32,062 bases of DNA, taken from the NCBI GenBank assembly GCA_910577875.1, contig CAJTNY010000020.1, forward strand, positions 1-32,062, read 5' to 3'. The position numbers and the translations under genes were made by a program. The stretch comes from an uncultured Christensenella sp. (GTDB lineage: Bacteria; Bacillota; Clostridia; Christensenellales; Borkfalkiaceae). Positions 1 through 7,272 of the stretch are shown one piece after another. The notes below the pieces were generated by a model. It was not told the origin of the DNA and did no database searches. It saw only the letters and a program-made list of their open reading frames with translations. Position 1 is the stretch's first letter. Each line of letters starts with the position of its first letter.

Positions 1-4
1 CAAT

Positions 5-40
5 AGAACAGGGCTTGCAAAAGTGCAAGCCCTGTTTTCT
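5..40 (+). terminator. Rho-independent terminator hairpin at the left edge
   Basis: A perfect 13-bp stem (7-19 with 24-36, loop AAAG) is followed by TTTTCT on the plus strand. It probably ends a plus-strand gene lying left of the window. The U-tract is short, so efficiency is uncertain. Confidence 0.65.
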
Positions 41-59
41 ATGAAATCTTGAAATAAAA

Positions 60-104
60 AGTAAATCCGAACCACTCACTTGTAACAAGTAAACAATTCG
101 GATT
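60..104 (-). terminator. Probable terminator of the tRNA-Arg transcript
   Basis: Inverted repeat AATCCGAA (64-71) / TTCGGATT (97-104) encloses a smaller hairpin, ACTTG TAA CAAGT. Read on the minus strand, the outer stem is followed by TACTTTTTATTT. It lies just downstream of the tRNA-Arg 3' end, where a terminator is expected. The internal loop makes it a less classical shape. Confidence 0.5.
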
Positions 105-113
105 ATACTCTTT

Positions 114-190
114 TGGTGCACCGTAAGGAATTCGAATCCCTAGCCTTTGGTTCCGTAGACCAACGCTCTATCCAGTTGAGCTAACGGTGC
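114..190 (-). tRNA. tRNA-Arg (anticodon ACG)
   Basis: The minus strand folds as a full cloverleaf: acceptor GCACCGT/ACGGTGC, D-arm GCTC...GAGC, anticodon stem TTGGT/ACCAA around loop CTACGGA (anticodon ACG, presumably read as ICG), and T-arm AGGGA/TCCTT with loop TTCGAAT. The discriminator is A and CCA is encoded. Length is 77 nt including CCA. It is transcribed from the consensus promoter at 340-368, through the decayed tRNA copy at 203-269. Confidence 0.97.
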
Positions 191-202
191 ATATTGACAA
201 AT

Positions 203-269
203 ATTAAGTTTTTGCTGTTCTCGACCATCGATTAAGTGGACCGACGCTCTATCCGGTTGTGCTAACGGT
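203..269 (-). pseudogene. Decayed tRNA (tRNA-Arg-like) remnant
   Basis: The minus strand from 269 starts ACCGTTAGC, identical to the 5' part of the neighbouring tRNA-Arg, and continues with a D-arm-like segment (ACAACCGGATAGAGC). An anticodon stem TCGGT/ATCGA follows, around loop CCACTTA. Position 33 is C instead of the invariant U, the D-stem has an A-A mismatch, and the T-arm and the 3' acceptor strand with CCA are missing. It lies 13 nt upstream of tRNA-Arg, so it looks like a tandem duplicate that has decayed. Confidence 0.7.
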
Positions 270-339
270 ATTTTTGAGAGTAAGTTGTTTAAACGTTTAA
301 ATAATTGCGTAAAACAAAACCCTTTCAAACAGCTTAATT

Positions 340-368
340 ATTATATTAAATAATTTTTTTTTTGTCAA
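340..368 (-). promoter_or_regulatory. Consensus sigma-A promoter for the tRNA-Arg unit
   Basis: Minus strand: perfect -35 TTGACA (363-368), 17-bp spacer and perfect -10 TATAAT (340-345). Transcription would start near 333 and run through the tRNA remnant into tRNA-Arg. It sits just after the stop codon of the minus-strand hydrolase at 382, so the tRNA unit has its own promoter. Confidence 0.9.
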
Positions 369-381
369 ACGATTTATTAAA

Positions 382-1233
382 TTATTTCCATAATTTGATT
401 GGGTTAATTCCGAAAACCTGAACTATATCCACGTATGGAGAAATAAGCAAATCGTGCGGGGTTACGACAGGTCCGCCCGTTGCATCGAGGTCTATATTGA
501 ACTTGTTGTAAGCATACCAGATAAGATGCGCGCACTGCGTTCTTTTTGAATTGTTTTTACTGCTGAAAACTCCGACGGTGGGGTCGTAAATTTTTCCGAC
601 AAGGTTTTCTTCGGCAAAATCGACGACTTCGCTTTTTGTTGCTTTGTCCGTTTTCGGCGAAAGAACTATAAAGTTCACTCTGTCGTGAAAATCTTTCATA
701 GAACCGAAACTGCTCGTTTCGCCAATCGCGCTCGCTTGAAGAATACGACCGTTTTGCGCGTCGGTCACAAGCCCTGCGTGACCGGCTCGCCAGCCGGAAA
801 TGTGAGTGGAGGATGTAACCACAATGTCACCGTCTTCTAAATATATATAGCTTACGCGTCCGTCGATTTTATCCTGACAAACAAAAGGCGCAAAGAACTC
901 GTTGATAACTTTATGTTCTTTAAAGAAATCTTTTTGAATTTCGAGTATGTGTAGTTTGCCCGTTGTACCTTTTTCCAAAGCGCGGTCAATACCGATTTTG
1001 GTAAGTCCCGTCTGACTGTACAAAACGGTGTAATCGTGTTCGTCCAGTTCGCTTTTTTCGAGAATCGCGCTTATATCTTTCTCCTCATAGTCTGGTCGCC
1101 AGCACACTATTTTGTCCGCTTTTACGAAAGAAATTTGCAAGCCTATGCAAGCTATCGAAGCAAAGACTATTACTGCCGCTAAGACTATTGCGATTATTAT
1201 TTTGTAGGTAAGCTTTATTTCTTTTAATTTCAT
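382..1233 (-). CDS. Membrane-anchored YiiX/YebB-like NlpC/P60 cysteine hydrolase
   Basis: A 283-aa protein with one N-terminal membrane helix (about residues 9-35) and an extracytoplasmic domain. The order of catalytic elements fits the permuted NlpC/P60 (YiiX/YebB, DUF830) superfamily: a GDIV strand (134-137), a GHAGLV His motif (His152), and a later RTQCAHLIWYAY segment carrying the likely nucleophile Cys234. Family members are predicted amidases or peptidases; the substrate here is unknown. I chose ATG 1233 because AAGAAG lies upstream, inside the last codons of the dipeptidase gene, which stops only 7 nt away. An upstream TTG at 1272 would add residues before the charged start of the signal anchor. 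It is probably co-transcribed with the dipeptidase, which would suit a joint role in peptide or cell-wall turnover (inference). Confidence 0.8.
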   Translation of the reverse strand: MKLKEIKLTYKIIIAIVLAAVIVFASIACIGLQISFVKADKIVCWRPDYEEKDISAILEKSELDEHDYTVLYSQTGLTKIGIDRALEKGTTGKLHILEIQKDFFKEHKVINEFFAPFVCQDKIDGRVSYIYLEDGDIVVTSSTHISGWRAGHAGLVTDAQNGRILQASAIGETSSFGSMKDFHDRVNFIVLSPKTDKATKSEVVDFAEENLVGKIYDPTVGVFSSKNNSKRTQCAHLIWYAYNKFNIDLDATGGPVVTPHDLLISPYVDIVQVFGINPIKLWK

Positions 1234-1240
1234 ATTAAAA

Positions 1241-2500
1241 TTACTTCTTGCAGGTAAGTTTTTCAATTGCAAGTTTATAGATTTTTAAACATTTTCTTAT
1301 CTTTTCAAACGTGATGTATTCGTCCGCTTTATGTATCGTATTTTCTTCTCCTTCTTCTTCGGGACCGAAAGCCGCGCCGCATTTGAGCGCGCGCGCATAC
1401 GTTCCTCCTCCGATTGCGACGGGACGCATATTTTTACCGGTAACCTCGTTATAAACGCCGCAAAGAGTAGAGATGAGTTCGCAATCTTTATCGTTATATA
1501 ACGGCTGTTGACTGTGAATTATTTCGTAAGGAATTTTCTTTACGGAAATTGCATCGAGCACCGTTTGTCGATCGTACGTTGCAGGATAGCGAATATCGCA
1601 GGTTACGAAAATTCCTTCGTCGTTCTGTTCTATAACGTTCGGTGAAAACGTCAGTTTGCCTGTGACGTCTTCGAAGCCGCAGATTCCGAAACCGTCGTCG
1701 AACAGCAAGCCGTACATTTCGTCAAGTCCCAAATATTCGAGCATAACCGCAATTGCGTTTATTCCGAGTTCGGGCGTGGAACCGTGGGCGGATTTGCCGC
1801 GTGAAATTATTTTTCCGTTTTCACAAAAAAGATTAAAAGCTCCGATTTTTTCATTATCCGCAGGCGCATTGACTTCGCAGTAATCGCATACCATATTTGC
1901 GCGTTCTCCGCCGCAAAGACCGCTGAAACCGCGCTTTGCGGGGAATTTAAGTTTTAATTGCAGTATTCCTTTTTCGGCGTAGATTACGGGAAAGTCTGCA
2001 TCGGGTGAAAAACCGGTCTCGGGCATTCCCGCGTGAGAGGAGTAGTAATCGATGCATTTCCAGCCGTTTTCCTCGTTACAGCCTGCTATCAGTTTTATCC
2101 TCTTTTTCGGGATAAATCCTTCGTCTTTCAAAGCTTTCATACAGTACAGAGCGATTATTGCGGGACCTTTATCGTCCATTGCACCCCTGCCCCAAACTTT
2201 TTCATTTACTGAATCTATTTCTCCGCCGAACGGTTCGTGCGTCCAGCCGGTTCCTGCGGGAACGACGTCGAGATGTACGAGTATAGCAAAATCCTCGCCT
2301 TTTCCGAAAGTTACTTCTCCGGCATAATTATCGTAATTTTTCGTTTCGAACCCGAACGAAGAGGCGAGAGTCAGAAAATAATTCAGACAGTCTGCGGTTT
2401 CTTTGCCGAAAGGATAGTTGCTTTCGGGCGGTTTTTGCGACGAGTCGAATTTTATGATTTCTGATATGCTGTTTACGGCTTGATCGAATAATTTATCCAT
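1241..2500 (-). CDS. M20 family dipeptidase, PepV-like
   Basis: A 419-aa zinc metallopeptidase of family M20, of the length usual for PepV/Xaa-His dipeptidases. Visible motifs: VHLDVVPAG (His76, Asp78), WGRGAMDDKGP with bridging Asp109, CNEENGW with the general-base/metal Glu pair (143-144), the segment around YAEKG, GGGTYARAL, and a late HKADEYI carrying the last metal-binding His. It should hydrolyse dipeptides in the cytoplasm; no signal peptide is seen. Start ATG 2500 is preceded by AAAGGAAAG about 7 nt upstream. A GTG at 2542 is in frame but lies on the -10 of the promoter. It is first in a two-gene unit with the YiiX-like hydrolase. Confidence 0.88.
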   Translation of the reverse strand: MDKLFDQAVNSISEIIKFDSSQKPPESNYPFGKETADCLNYFLTLASSFGFETKNYDNYAGEVTFGKGEDFAILVHLDVVPAGTGWTHEPFGGEIDSVNEKVWGRGAMDDKGPAIIALYCMKALKDEGFIPKKRIKLIAGCNEENGWKCIDYYSSHAGMPETGFSPDADFPVIYAEKGILQLKLKFPAKRGFSGLCGGERANMVCDYCEVNAPADNEKIGAFNLFCENGKIISRGKSAHGSTPELGINAIAVMLEYLGLDEMYGLLFDDGFGICGFEDVTGKLTFSPNVIEQNDEGIFVTCDIRYPATYDRQTVLDAISVKKIPYEIIHSQQPLYNDKDCELISTLCGVYNEVTGKNMRPVAIGGGTYARALKCGAAFGPEEEGEENTIHKADEYITFEKIRKCLKIYKLAIEKLTCKK

Positions 2501-2533
2501 TGCGCTTTCCTTTTTTAAAAACTGTTTAAAATC

Positions 2534-2564
2534 ATTATACACTTTTTATTTTTTATGGTAAAAT
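2534..2564. promoter_or_regulatory. Divergent promoters between dipeptidase and radC-like gene
   Basis: Minus strand: -35 TTTACC (2557-2562), 17-bp spacer, -10 TATAAT (2534-2539), serving the dipeptidase. Plus strand: an extended -10, TGG TAAAAT (2556-2564), with no clear -35, serving the RadC-like gene at 2601. The two promoters overlap physically, so they may compete (inference). Confidence 0.6.
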
Positions 2565-2600
2565 AATTTTAACGAAAATTTAAAACAGAGGTAAAAAATT

Positions 2601-3320
2601 TTGCACGAGGGACACAGACAGCGCATGTACGCAAAACTTGAAAACGGAGAAGACTTTTACGATCACGAAGTTTTGGAAATTCTTCTTTATTCGGTAATTC
2701 CGCGTGCTAACACAAACCCGCTCGCGCATAAACTGTTGGATAAATTTTGTTCGATTTCCGAACTGCTCAAAGCCGATGTAAAGGAAATTAAATCCGTCGA
2801 AGGAGCGGGGGAAGCTGTGGCGAGATTTTTAAGAACGGTCGGACTTTGCGCCGAACGCGCCGGGAATATAGAGGGCGCCGCCGTGTTGAAAACTTTCGGT
2901 GACAGCAAACGCTTTGCGGGTATGAGACTTCGCGGAAAGACGGAAGAGTTTCTCGAACTTTATTTTCTGGAAAAGAGCGGGCGTTTGAAACGCATATTCA
3001 CTTATACTTCGGCGGACAGGAATAAGGTGGTTGCGAACGCTCAGGAAATCATAAAAAATATAGCCTTGGCTAAACCTTACGGAATACTTGCCGCGCACAA
3101 TCATTTGAACGGTTCTGTAGAACCGTCGGAAAGCGACGACGTTTTTACCGGCGAACTTCAACTTCTGTGCACTTTGAACAACGTCAAGTTATGGGACCAT
3201 CTCATATATTCGGACGGTGATTTTTACAGTTACAGAGACGAAAACAGATTAGCTGAGATGGCTGAAAAATATTCTCTCGGCAGAGTGGTGGAATGGATAA
3301 AAGATTCAAGCTCAACATAA
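2601..3320 (+). CDS. radC: RadC-like JAB/MPN domain protein
   Basis: A 239-aa protein with the RadC layout: an N-terminal helix-hairpin-helix region (about 50-85, including SVEGAGEAVARFL) and a C-terminal JAB1/MPN metalloprotease-like domain. The JAMM signature HxHx10D is intact (His166, His168, Asp179). RadC proteins were named for DNA repair, but that role has been questioned and the biochemical function is unsettled. The start is TTG 2601 with CAGAGGT 9 nt upstream; no ATG gives a complete N-terminus. The loop after HNH reads LNGSVEPSESD instead of the common PSGDPTPS, a mild divergence. The histidine kinase gene starts inside its last codons (28-bp overlap), so the two are probably co-expressed. 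Confidence 0.85.
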   Translation: MHEGHRQRMYAKLENGEDFYDHEVLEILLYSVIPRANTNPLAHKLLDKFCSISELLKADVKEIKSVEGAGEAVARFLRTVGLCAERAGNIEGAAVLKTFGDSKRFAGMRLRGKTEEFLELYFLEKSGRLKRIFTYTSADRNKVVANAQEIIKNIALAKPYGILAAHNHLNGSVEPSESDDVFTGELQLLCTLNNVKLWDHLIYSDGDFYSYRDENRLAEMAEKYSLGRVVEWIKDSSST

Positions 3321-4546
3321 ACAACAAAAGGCTTTCGGAGATTATAAAGCTGATAATAATCGCGCTTTTGCTTACGCTCGAAATAATTATCTGCGCTCAG
3401 TACATTACGTTATTTATTGAGAACGGCGGACTTATGAAGCTTGTGTTCGTAATGGGCTGTTGCGTTCTGCTCGCCGTATTTGAAACAGTCGATTCGTTCG
3501 TCATAAATAATTTTGCGGCGAAGATGGTTTTTTACGGGCTCGATTCCGTAATCCTGCTGTTTCTTTGCCTTCTTACGGGCAACTCGTATTTGTCCGCGCT
3601 TTACTGCATCGTTTTAACGCAGTTTTATATTTCTGTCGATGATTTCAAAAAGAACGTAATTTTATTCTGCGTAAGCTGCGGGCTTTTCGTGGTATCGTTT
3701 ATCGGCGGCTGGTTTATGATAAATCAGAACGCGTCCCCGTTTCAGAGCGTCGTAGAAATAACCGGCGGAATATTCTTCGGTATTTTCATTATCGCGGTTC
3801 ACTGTTCGGTAACCAACTTTTTACTCAAATTTTACAGCAACAACGTCCAGTTAAGATACGCGCTAAAGGTAGCTGACGAGAGCAGGGCTCAGTTGCAAGA
3901 AGTTTACGAACGGCTTTCGGAAACGGCTGTTTATGAAGAGCGGAACCGTATCGCAAAGGATATTCACGATAATGCGGGACACTCGATGACGACAGTAATT
4001 ATGCAGACGGAAGCGGCGAAACTATTGATTGACAGTAATCCGGAAGAGGCGAAAAACAGAATTATCTCCGCAAACATACAGGCAAAAAACGCATTGGAGC
4101 AAATGCGCGAGAGCGTGCATCTGCTTGCCGGCAGAGCGCAGACAAAAACGCTCAGAGAGGAGATAGAAGAAATCATCGCACAGACAATCGACGGGACCGA
4201 ACTTAAAATACGCTGCGACTTGCAGGACGTTTCCGTCGGCGAGGATGAGTACCGCTTTATTCTCAACAGCGTCAAAGAATGCATCGCAAACGGCGTCCGT
4301 CACGGTAAAGCGACTGCGTTTTATATCGAGATGAAGAATGCTCTTTCAGAAGTCAGTTTGCTCATTTCCGACAACGGCGCGGGAGCCGACGGAGAATTGA
4401 AGGAAGGTTTCGGACTTAAAAGCATACGCGAAAAAGTCGAGACTTTGGGCGGTCAATGCAGTTTTTCAAGCGAAGCGGGCGAGGGGTTTGAAGTAGTAAT
4501 AACCTTGCCTTTGAATAATAAAAAAGAGGAGAGCTCAAATGATTAA
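3293..4546 (+). CDS. NarL-type sensor histidine kinase
   Basis: A 417-aa kinase. The N-terminal half (about 14-180) has six or so hydrophobic membrane segments and no large extracellular domain, suggesting a sensor of membrane state or a small ligand. Then follow a coiled linker, a HisKA_3 dimerisation domain with the phospho-acceptor in AKDIHDNAGH (His225), and an HATPase_c domain with DNGAGADGELKEGFGL and GEGFEVVITLPL. The N-box-like segment is ECIANGVRHG. Start ATG 3293 lies inside the end of the RadC-like gene with GTGGTGGA just upstream. The partner response regulator overlaps its end by 8 bp, so the pair is translationally coupled. The signal is unknown. Confidence 0.9.
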   Translation: MDKRFKLNINNKRLSEIIKLIIIALLLTLEIIICAQYITLFIENGGLMKLVFVMGCCVLLAVFETVDSFVINNFAAKMVFYGLDSVILLFLCLLTGNSYLSALYCIVLTQFYISVDDFKKNVILFCVSCGLFVVSFIGGWFMINQNASPFQSVVEITGGIFFGIFIIAVHCSVTNFLLKFYSNNVQLRYALKVADESRAQLQEVYERLSETAVYEERNRIAKDIHDNAGHSMTTVIMQTEAAKLLIDSNPEEAKNRIISANIQAKNALEQMRESVHLLAGRAQTKTLREEIEEIIAQTIDGTELKIRCDLQDVSVGEDEYRFILNSVKECIANGVRHGKATAFYIEMKNALSEVSLLISDNGAGADGELKEGFGLKSIREKVETLGGQCSFSSEAGEGFEVVITLPLNNKKEESSND

Positions 4547-5177
4547 AATTTTGCTCGTAGACGACCAGATGACGCTGGCGGAAGGCATTAAAAGCGTACT
4601 CGAAACCTGCGCTGATTTTGAAATCTGCGCAATAGCGTCCGACGGAGTCGAAGCGGTTGCGCTCGTTAAAGAACATGTGCCCGACGTTGTCCTAATGGAT
4701 ATACGTATGCCGAATATGAACGGCGTAGTCGCGACGAAACGTATCAAAGAAATAAACAAAAATATTAAGATAATAATTTTAACCACGTTTGACGACAGCG
4801 ATTATATTTTAAGTGCGATAAACAACGGCGCAAGCGGGTATCTTTTAAAGGATATAGGTTCCACCGCGCTAATAGACGCGGTTAAAAACGCTTACGCGGG
4901 CGACACGATTCTACCTTCAAAAATCGCTAAAAAAATCACGGACGCGGCAATGACGGTTTCTTCCGCCAAAGAAATAAAACTCAAAAAGACTTACGGACTT
5001 TCCGACAGAGAAGTTGAGATTGCTTTAATGCTTACGGACGGCTTTACGAACAGACAGATTGCCTCGGTTATGAAACTGTCGGACGGAACGGCGCGAAATT
5101 ATATAAGCTCGATTTATTCGAAACTCGGAGTCGAAAGCCGTACTTCGGCGGTTCAGAAAATAAAAGAATTAAATTAA
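4539..5177 (+). CDS. NarL/FixJ-family response regulator
   Basis: A 212-aa two-domain regulator. The receiver domain (1-120) has the acidic pair Asp8-Asp9, phospho-acceptor Asp54 (VLMDIRMP), the LTTF switch threonine and the YLLKD lysine. The C-terminal LuxR-type helix-turn-helix (about 148-212) includes LSDREVEIALMLTDG, TNRQIA and SKLGVESRT. It should bind DNA when phosphorylated by the kinase encoded immediately upstream. The ATG overlaps the kinase stop by 8 bp, with GAGGAG upstream. No dedicated target operon adjoins the pair; the genes to the right are on the other strand. A strong terminator follows. Confidence 0.93.
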   Translation: MIKILLVDDQMTLAEGIKSVLETCADFEICAIASDGVEAVALVKEHVPDVVLMDIRMPNMNGVVATKRIKEINKNIKIIILTTFDDSDYILSAINNGASGYLLKDIGSTALIDAVKNAYAGDTILPSKIAKKITDAAMTVSSAKEIKLKKTYGLSDREVEIALMLTDGFTNRQIASVMKLSDGTARNYISSIYSKLGVESRTSAVQKIKELN

Positions 5178-5188
5178 ATATATTAAAT

Positions 5189-5224
5189 AAAAGAAGGCGG
5201 ATAAGTTTCCGCCTTCTTTTTATA
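5189..5224. terminator. Bidirectional terminator between convergent genes
   Basis: A 12-13 bp GC-rich stem (5189-5201 with 5208-5219) is flanked by A and T runs on both sides. It ends the response regulator on the plus strand. On the minus strand the same hairpin, followed by TTTTATTT, ends the phosphatase, whose stop codon at 5220 abuts it. Confidence 0.93.
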
Positions 5225-6290
5225 AATCGAACGCTATTGCAGTAATGTCGTCGTCTAAATTTTTGTTGTAGTTTTTTAACGTGTTTTCCAGATTCTTAAT
5301 AAACTCGTCTGCGGTGCGTGAAACGGAAAGAACTTTCGTAGCACCGTCCGCGCCGAACATATCCCCGCGCGCGTTCTTACACTCGGTCACGCCGTCCGTC
5401 AATAGTACGAGTATGTCGCCTTTCTTATATGAAATCACGTCCTCGTAATAAGACGGGTTTTCGAACCAGTTCGAGATAGGAGGAGAGTTAAGCATTATAC
5501 GCGTTATTCCGCTTCCGGTCTTTAAGAGAATAGGCACGTTGTGCCCCGCCATAGAATAAGTTATGTTTTCGGGATCAATTCGCACAGCGGCGACGGTGAC
5601 ATAATTTCTTTCGTCGAGATTGAGTTCGGAGAATTTAGCGTTGAGATTCGAAATCGCTTTCGCCGGCGAGTATTCCGTCTTATCGTAAGCCGCTTTGACG
5701 AAAGCCGAGAGCATACCTGCGGAAATGCCTTTTCCGGAAACGTCGGCTATTACTCCGCAAGCGGAATTGTTAACTGTGAAAACGTCCGGTAAATCACCGC
5801 CTATATCGCGGCAGGGTATGTACATATACGAATATCTTTTTCCGCCCGCCCAGTTTCCGGCGGGCAGAAGTCTTTGCTGTATGCTTTTTGCCGTTTGCAA
5901 TTCCTGCGCTATTTCAAGCTCGTAAGCGTCGTCGATAGCGCCCATACACAGACCGCCGCCGAGCGGGCTTACGGTGAGAGAATAAGAAACGTCGTGCGTG
6001 AGTCCGTCGGTGCGAACTTTCTGGTAAATTCTGCGGTTCAAAGATTTGTTTGAACACAAAGCGTCTTCGAAAGCATCGTAAAGCGGACAGCCGCGGCAGT
6101 CGTTGCCTCCGCAATTGCTTGCAGAATAGGCGCAGCCGGTCACTCCGCCGAGATTTCCTACGATTTTACCCGAATTGAACAGCGAACGGAACGCTGTATT
6201 CGTAAAGACCGCTTTTAAGTTTTTGTCTACGACTATAACCGCGGTAGGAACTCCGTCGATTATGCGTCTGTAATATTTGTCGATTCTCAT
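5220..6290 (-). CDS. PAS domain SpoIIE/RsbU-type PP2C phosphatase with cysteine cluster
   Basis: A 356-aa soluble protein. Residues 1-120 form a PAS-like sensor (VPTAVIVVDKNLKAVFTN start) that carries Cys53, Cys60, Cys65 and Cys68, the last three in CGGNDCRGC, with Cys79 nearby. A short coiled linker ending in QQRLLP leads to the SpoIIE-type phosphatase domain (about 150-356): RDIGGDLPDVF (Asp166), ADVSGKGISAGM (Asp183), MAGHN, LLTDGVTE (Asp299) and DDDITAI, so metal-binding acids are present. Relatives dephosphorylate anti-anti-sigma factors or related partners; no such partner is encoded nearby. The cysteines suggest a metal, Fe-S or redox sensor (inference). The ATG overlaps the stop codon of the lipid kinase gene (TAATG), implying translational coupling. 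Confidence 0.88.
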   Translation of the reverse strand: MRIDKYYRRIIDGVPTAVIVVDKNLKAVFTNTAFRSLFNSGKIVGNLGGVTGCAYSASNCGGNDCRGCPLYDAFEDALCSNKSLNRRIYQKVRTDGLTHDVSYSLTVSPLGGGLCMGAIDDAYELEIAQELQTAKSIQQRLLPAGNWAGGKRYSYMYIPCRDIGGDLPDVFTVNNSACGVIADVSGKGISAGMLSAFVKAAYDKTEYSPAKAISNLNAKFSELNLDERNYVTVAAVRIDPENITYSMAGHNVPILLKTGSGITRIMLNSPPISNWFENPSYYEDVISYKKGDILVLLTDGVTECKNARGDMFGADGATKVLSVSRTADEFIKNLENTLKNYNKNLDDDITAIAFDL

Positions 6291-7168
6291 TATTTGTAAT
6301 AGAGTAAAAGTTTAGTGTCTGAAACACGCGCTTCAAGCGGTACGTTGTCGTACAGTTCGCCGTCTGCCTGTATTGTATAGCTTTCCATATGCGGAACAAA
6401 CTGTACGGCTTTTGTTCTGACGGCGGTAGCTTGTTTTATTTTATTTACTTTCCCGAGCATAAGCTTTATAAACGCGCCCAAAATTTTAAATCTCGAAAGA
6501 TAATCTATGACGAACAAATCGAGGTAGCCGTCGTTTATTTTTGCGTCGGGGAACATTTTTATTCCTCCGCCGAACTGTCTGCCGTTGCCGACCGCGCCAA
6601 TCAGTCCTTCGTGATACTCTTCTTTTCCGTCGTATCTGACTGTATATTTATAGCTTTTGAATTTGATTAAACAAACTATCAGGCTGTGCAGATATTTAGA
6701 TTTTCTGTTGCTTCTGCCGACGTAAGCGCGCTTTAAAACGTCAACGTCTATGCCCATTCCGACTGAATTTAAAGAGCGAAGCCCCGAAGAAGTTTCGATA
6801 TAGTCCACTGGGCGCGGAGTGCCTGCAACTATGAGCTGGGCTGCTTTTTTCGGGTTTAGCGGAATTCCCGCGCCTTCGGCAAAATCATTGCCTGTGCCGA
6901 GCGGAATTATTCCGAGCGAATTATTTTCAAAATCGTTAAAGCCGTTTAAAATATCGTGAAGCGTTCCGTCACCGCCTGCGGCAATTATGGTATTGCCTTT
7001 TACCTGCGTAATTTTCCGAGTAATTTCGCCCGCTTGTCCTTTGCGCACAGTTTTGTGTATTTCGTACCGAATACCCGCGTCATCGAAAACTTTTAACGCG
7101 CCGTTGAATTTTTTTAAAACTCTTTTCTTTTTCAGATAATTTTCGTTTATTATAATGTGAAACATCAT
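6290..7168 (-). CDS. YegS/DagK-like diacylglycerol (lipid) kinase
   Basis: A 292-aa member of the DAGK catalytic family. Visible motifs are the nucleotide-binding GGDGTLHDILNGF (65-77) and PLGTGNDFAEG (89-99), and the C-terminal half has the usual beta-rich LDLFV and QADGE segments. It should phosphorylate diacylglycerol or a related lipid at the inner membrane face, feeding phosphatidic acid back to lipid synthesis. Two consecutive ATGs occur (7168 and 7165). SD GGGGAT lies only 4-7 nt upstream, so the second may be the better start. It is first in a two-gene unit with the PAS-phosphatase and is driven by the minus-strand promoter at 7206-7234. Confidence 0.88.
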   Translation of the reverse strand: MMFHIIINENYLKKKRVLKKFNGALKVFDDAGIRYEIHKTVRKGQAGEITRKITQVKGNTIIAAGGDGTLHDILNGFNDFENNSLGIIPLGTGNDFAEGAGIPLNPKKAAQLIVAGTPRPVDYIETSSGLRSLNSVGMGIDVDVLKRAYVGRSNRKSKYLHSLIVCLIKFKSYKYTVRYDGKEEYHEGLIGAVGNGRQFGGGIKMFPDAKINDGYLDLFVIDYLSRFKILGAFIKLMLGKVNKIKQATAVRTKAVQFVPHMESYTIQADGELYDNVPLEARVSDTKLLLYYK

Positions 7169-7205
7169 TTATCCCCGAAAGCGAATTGTAAGTATATTCA
7201 AAAGT

Positions 7206-7257
7206 ATTATAAACCAAATACTTAATAATTGCAATTGTTTTAAAAAGTTGTTATAAT
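7206..7257. promoter_or_regulatory. Back-to-back promoters sharing one palindromic -35 box
   Basis: The hexamer TTGCAA (7229-7234) is its own reverse complement, centred in AATTGCAATT (7227-7236). On the plus strand it is followed by a 17-bp spacer and TATAAT (7252-7257) for cca. On the minus strand it is followed by a 17-bp spacer and TATAAT (7206-7211) for the lipid kinase. Both spacers are exactly 17 bp, so a single -35 could serve either direction, but not both at once. Confidence 0.75.
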
Positions 7258-7272
7258 AAAAGCGGTAAAATT

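Noticed and set aside
336..363. A/T-only hairpin followed by T10 on the plus strand, terminator-like
   Set aside because: It coincides with a perfect minus-strand TTGACA/TATAAT promoter, and no plus-strand gene lies upstream.
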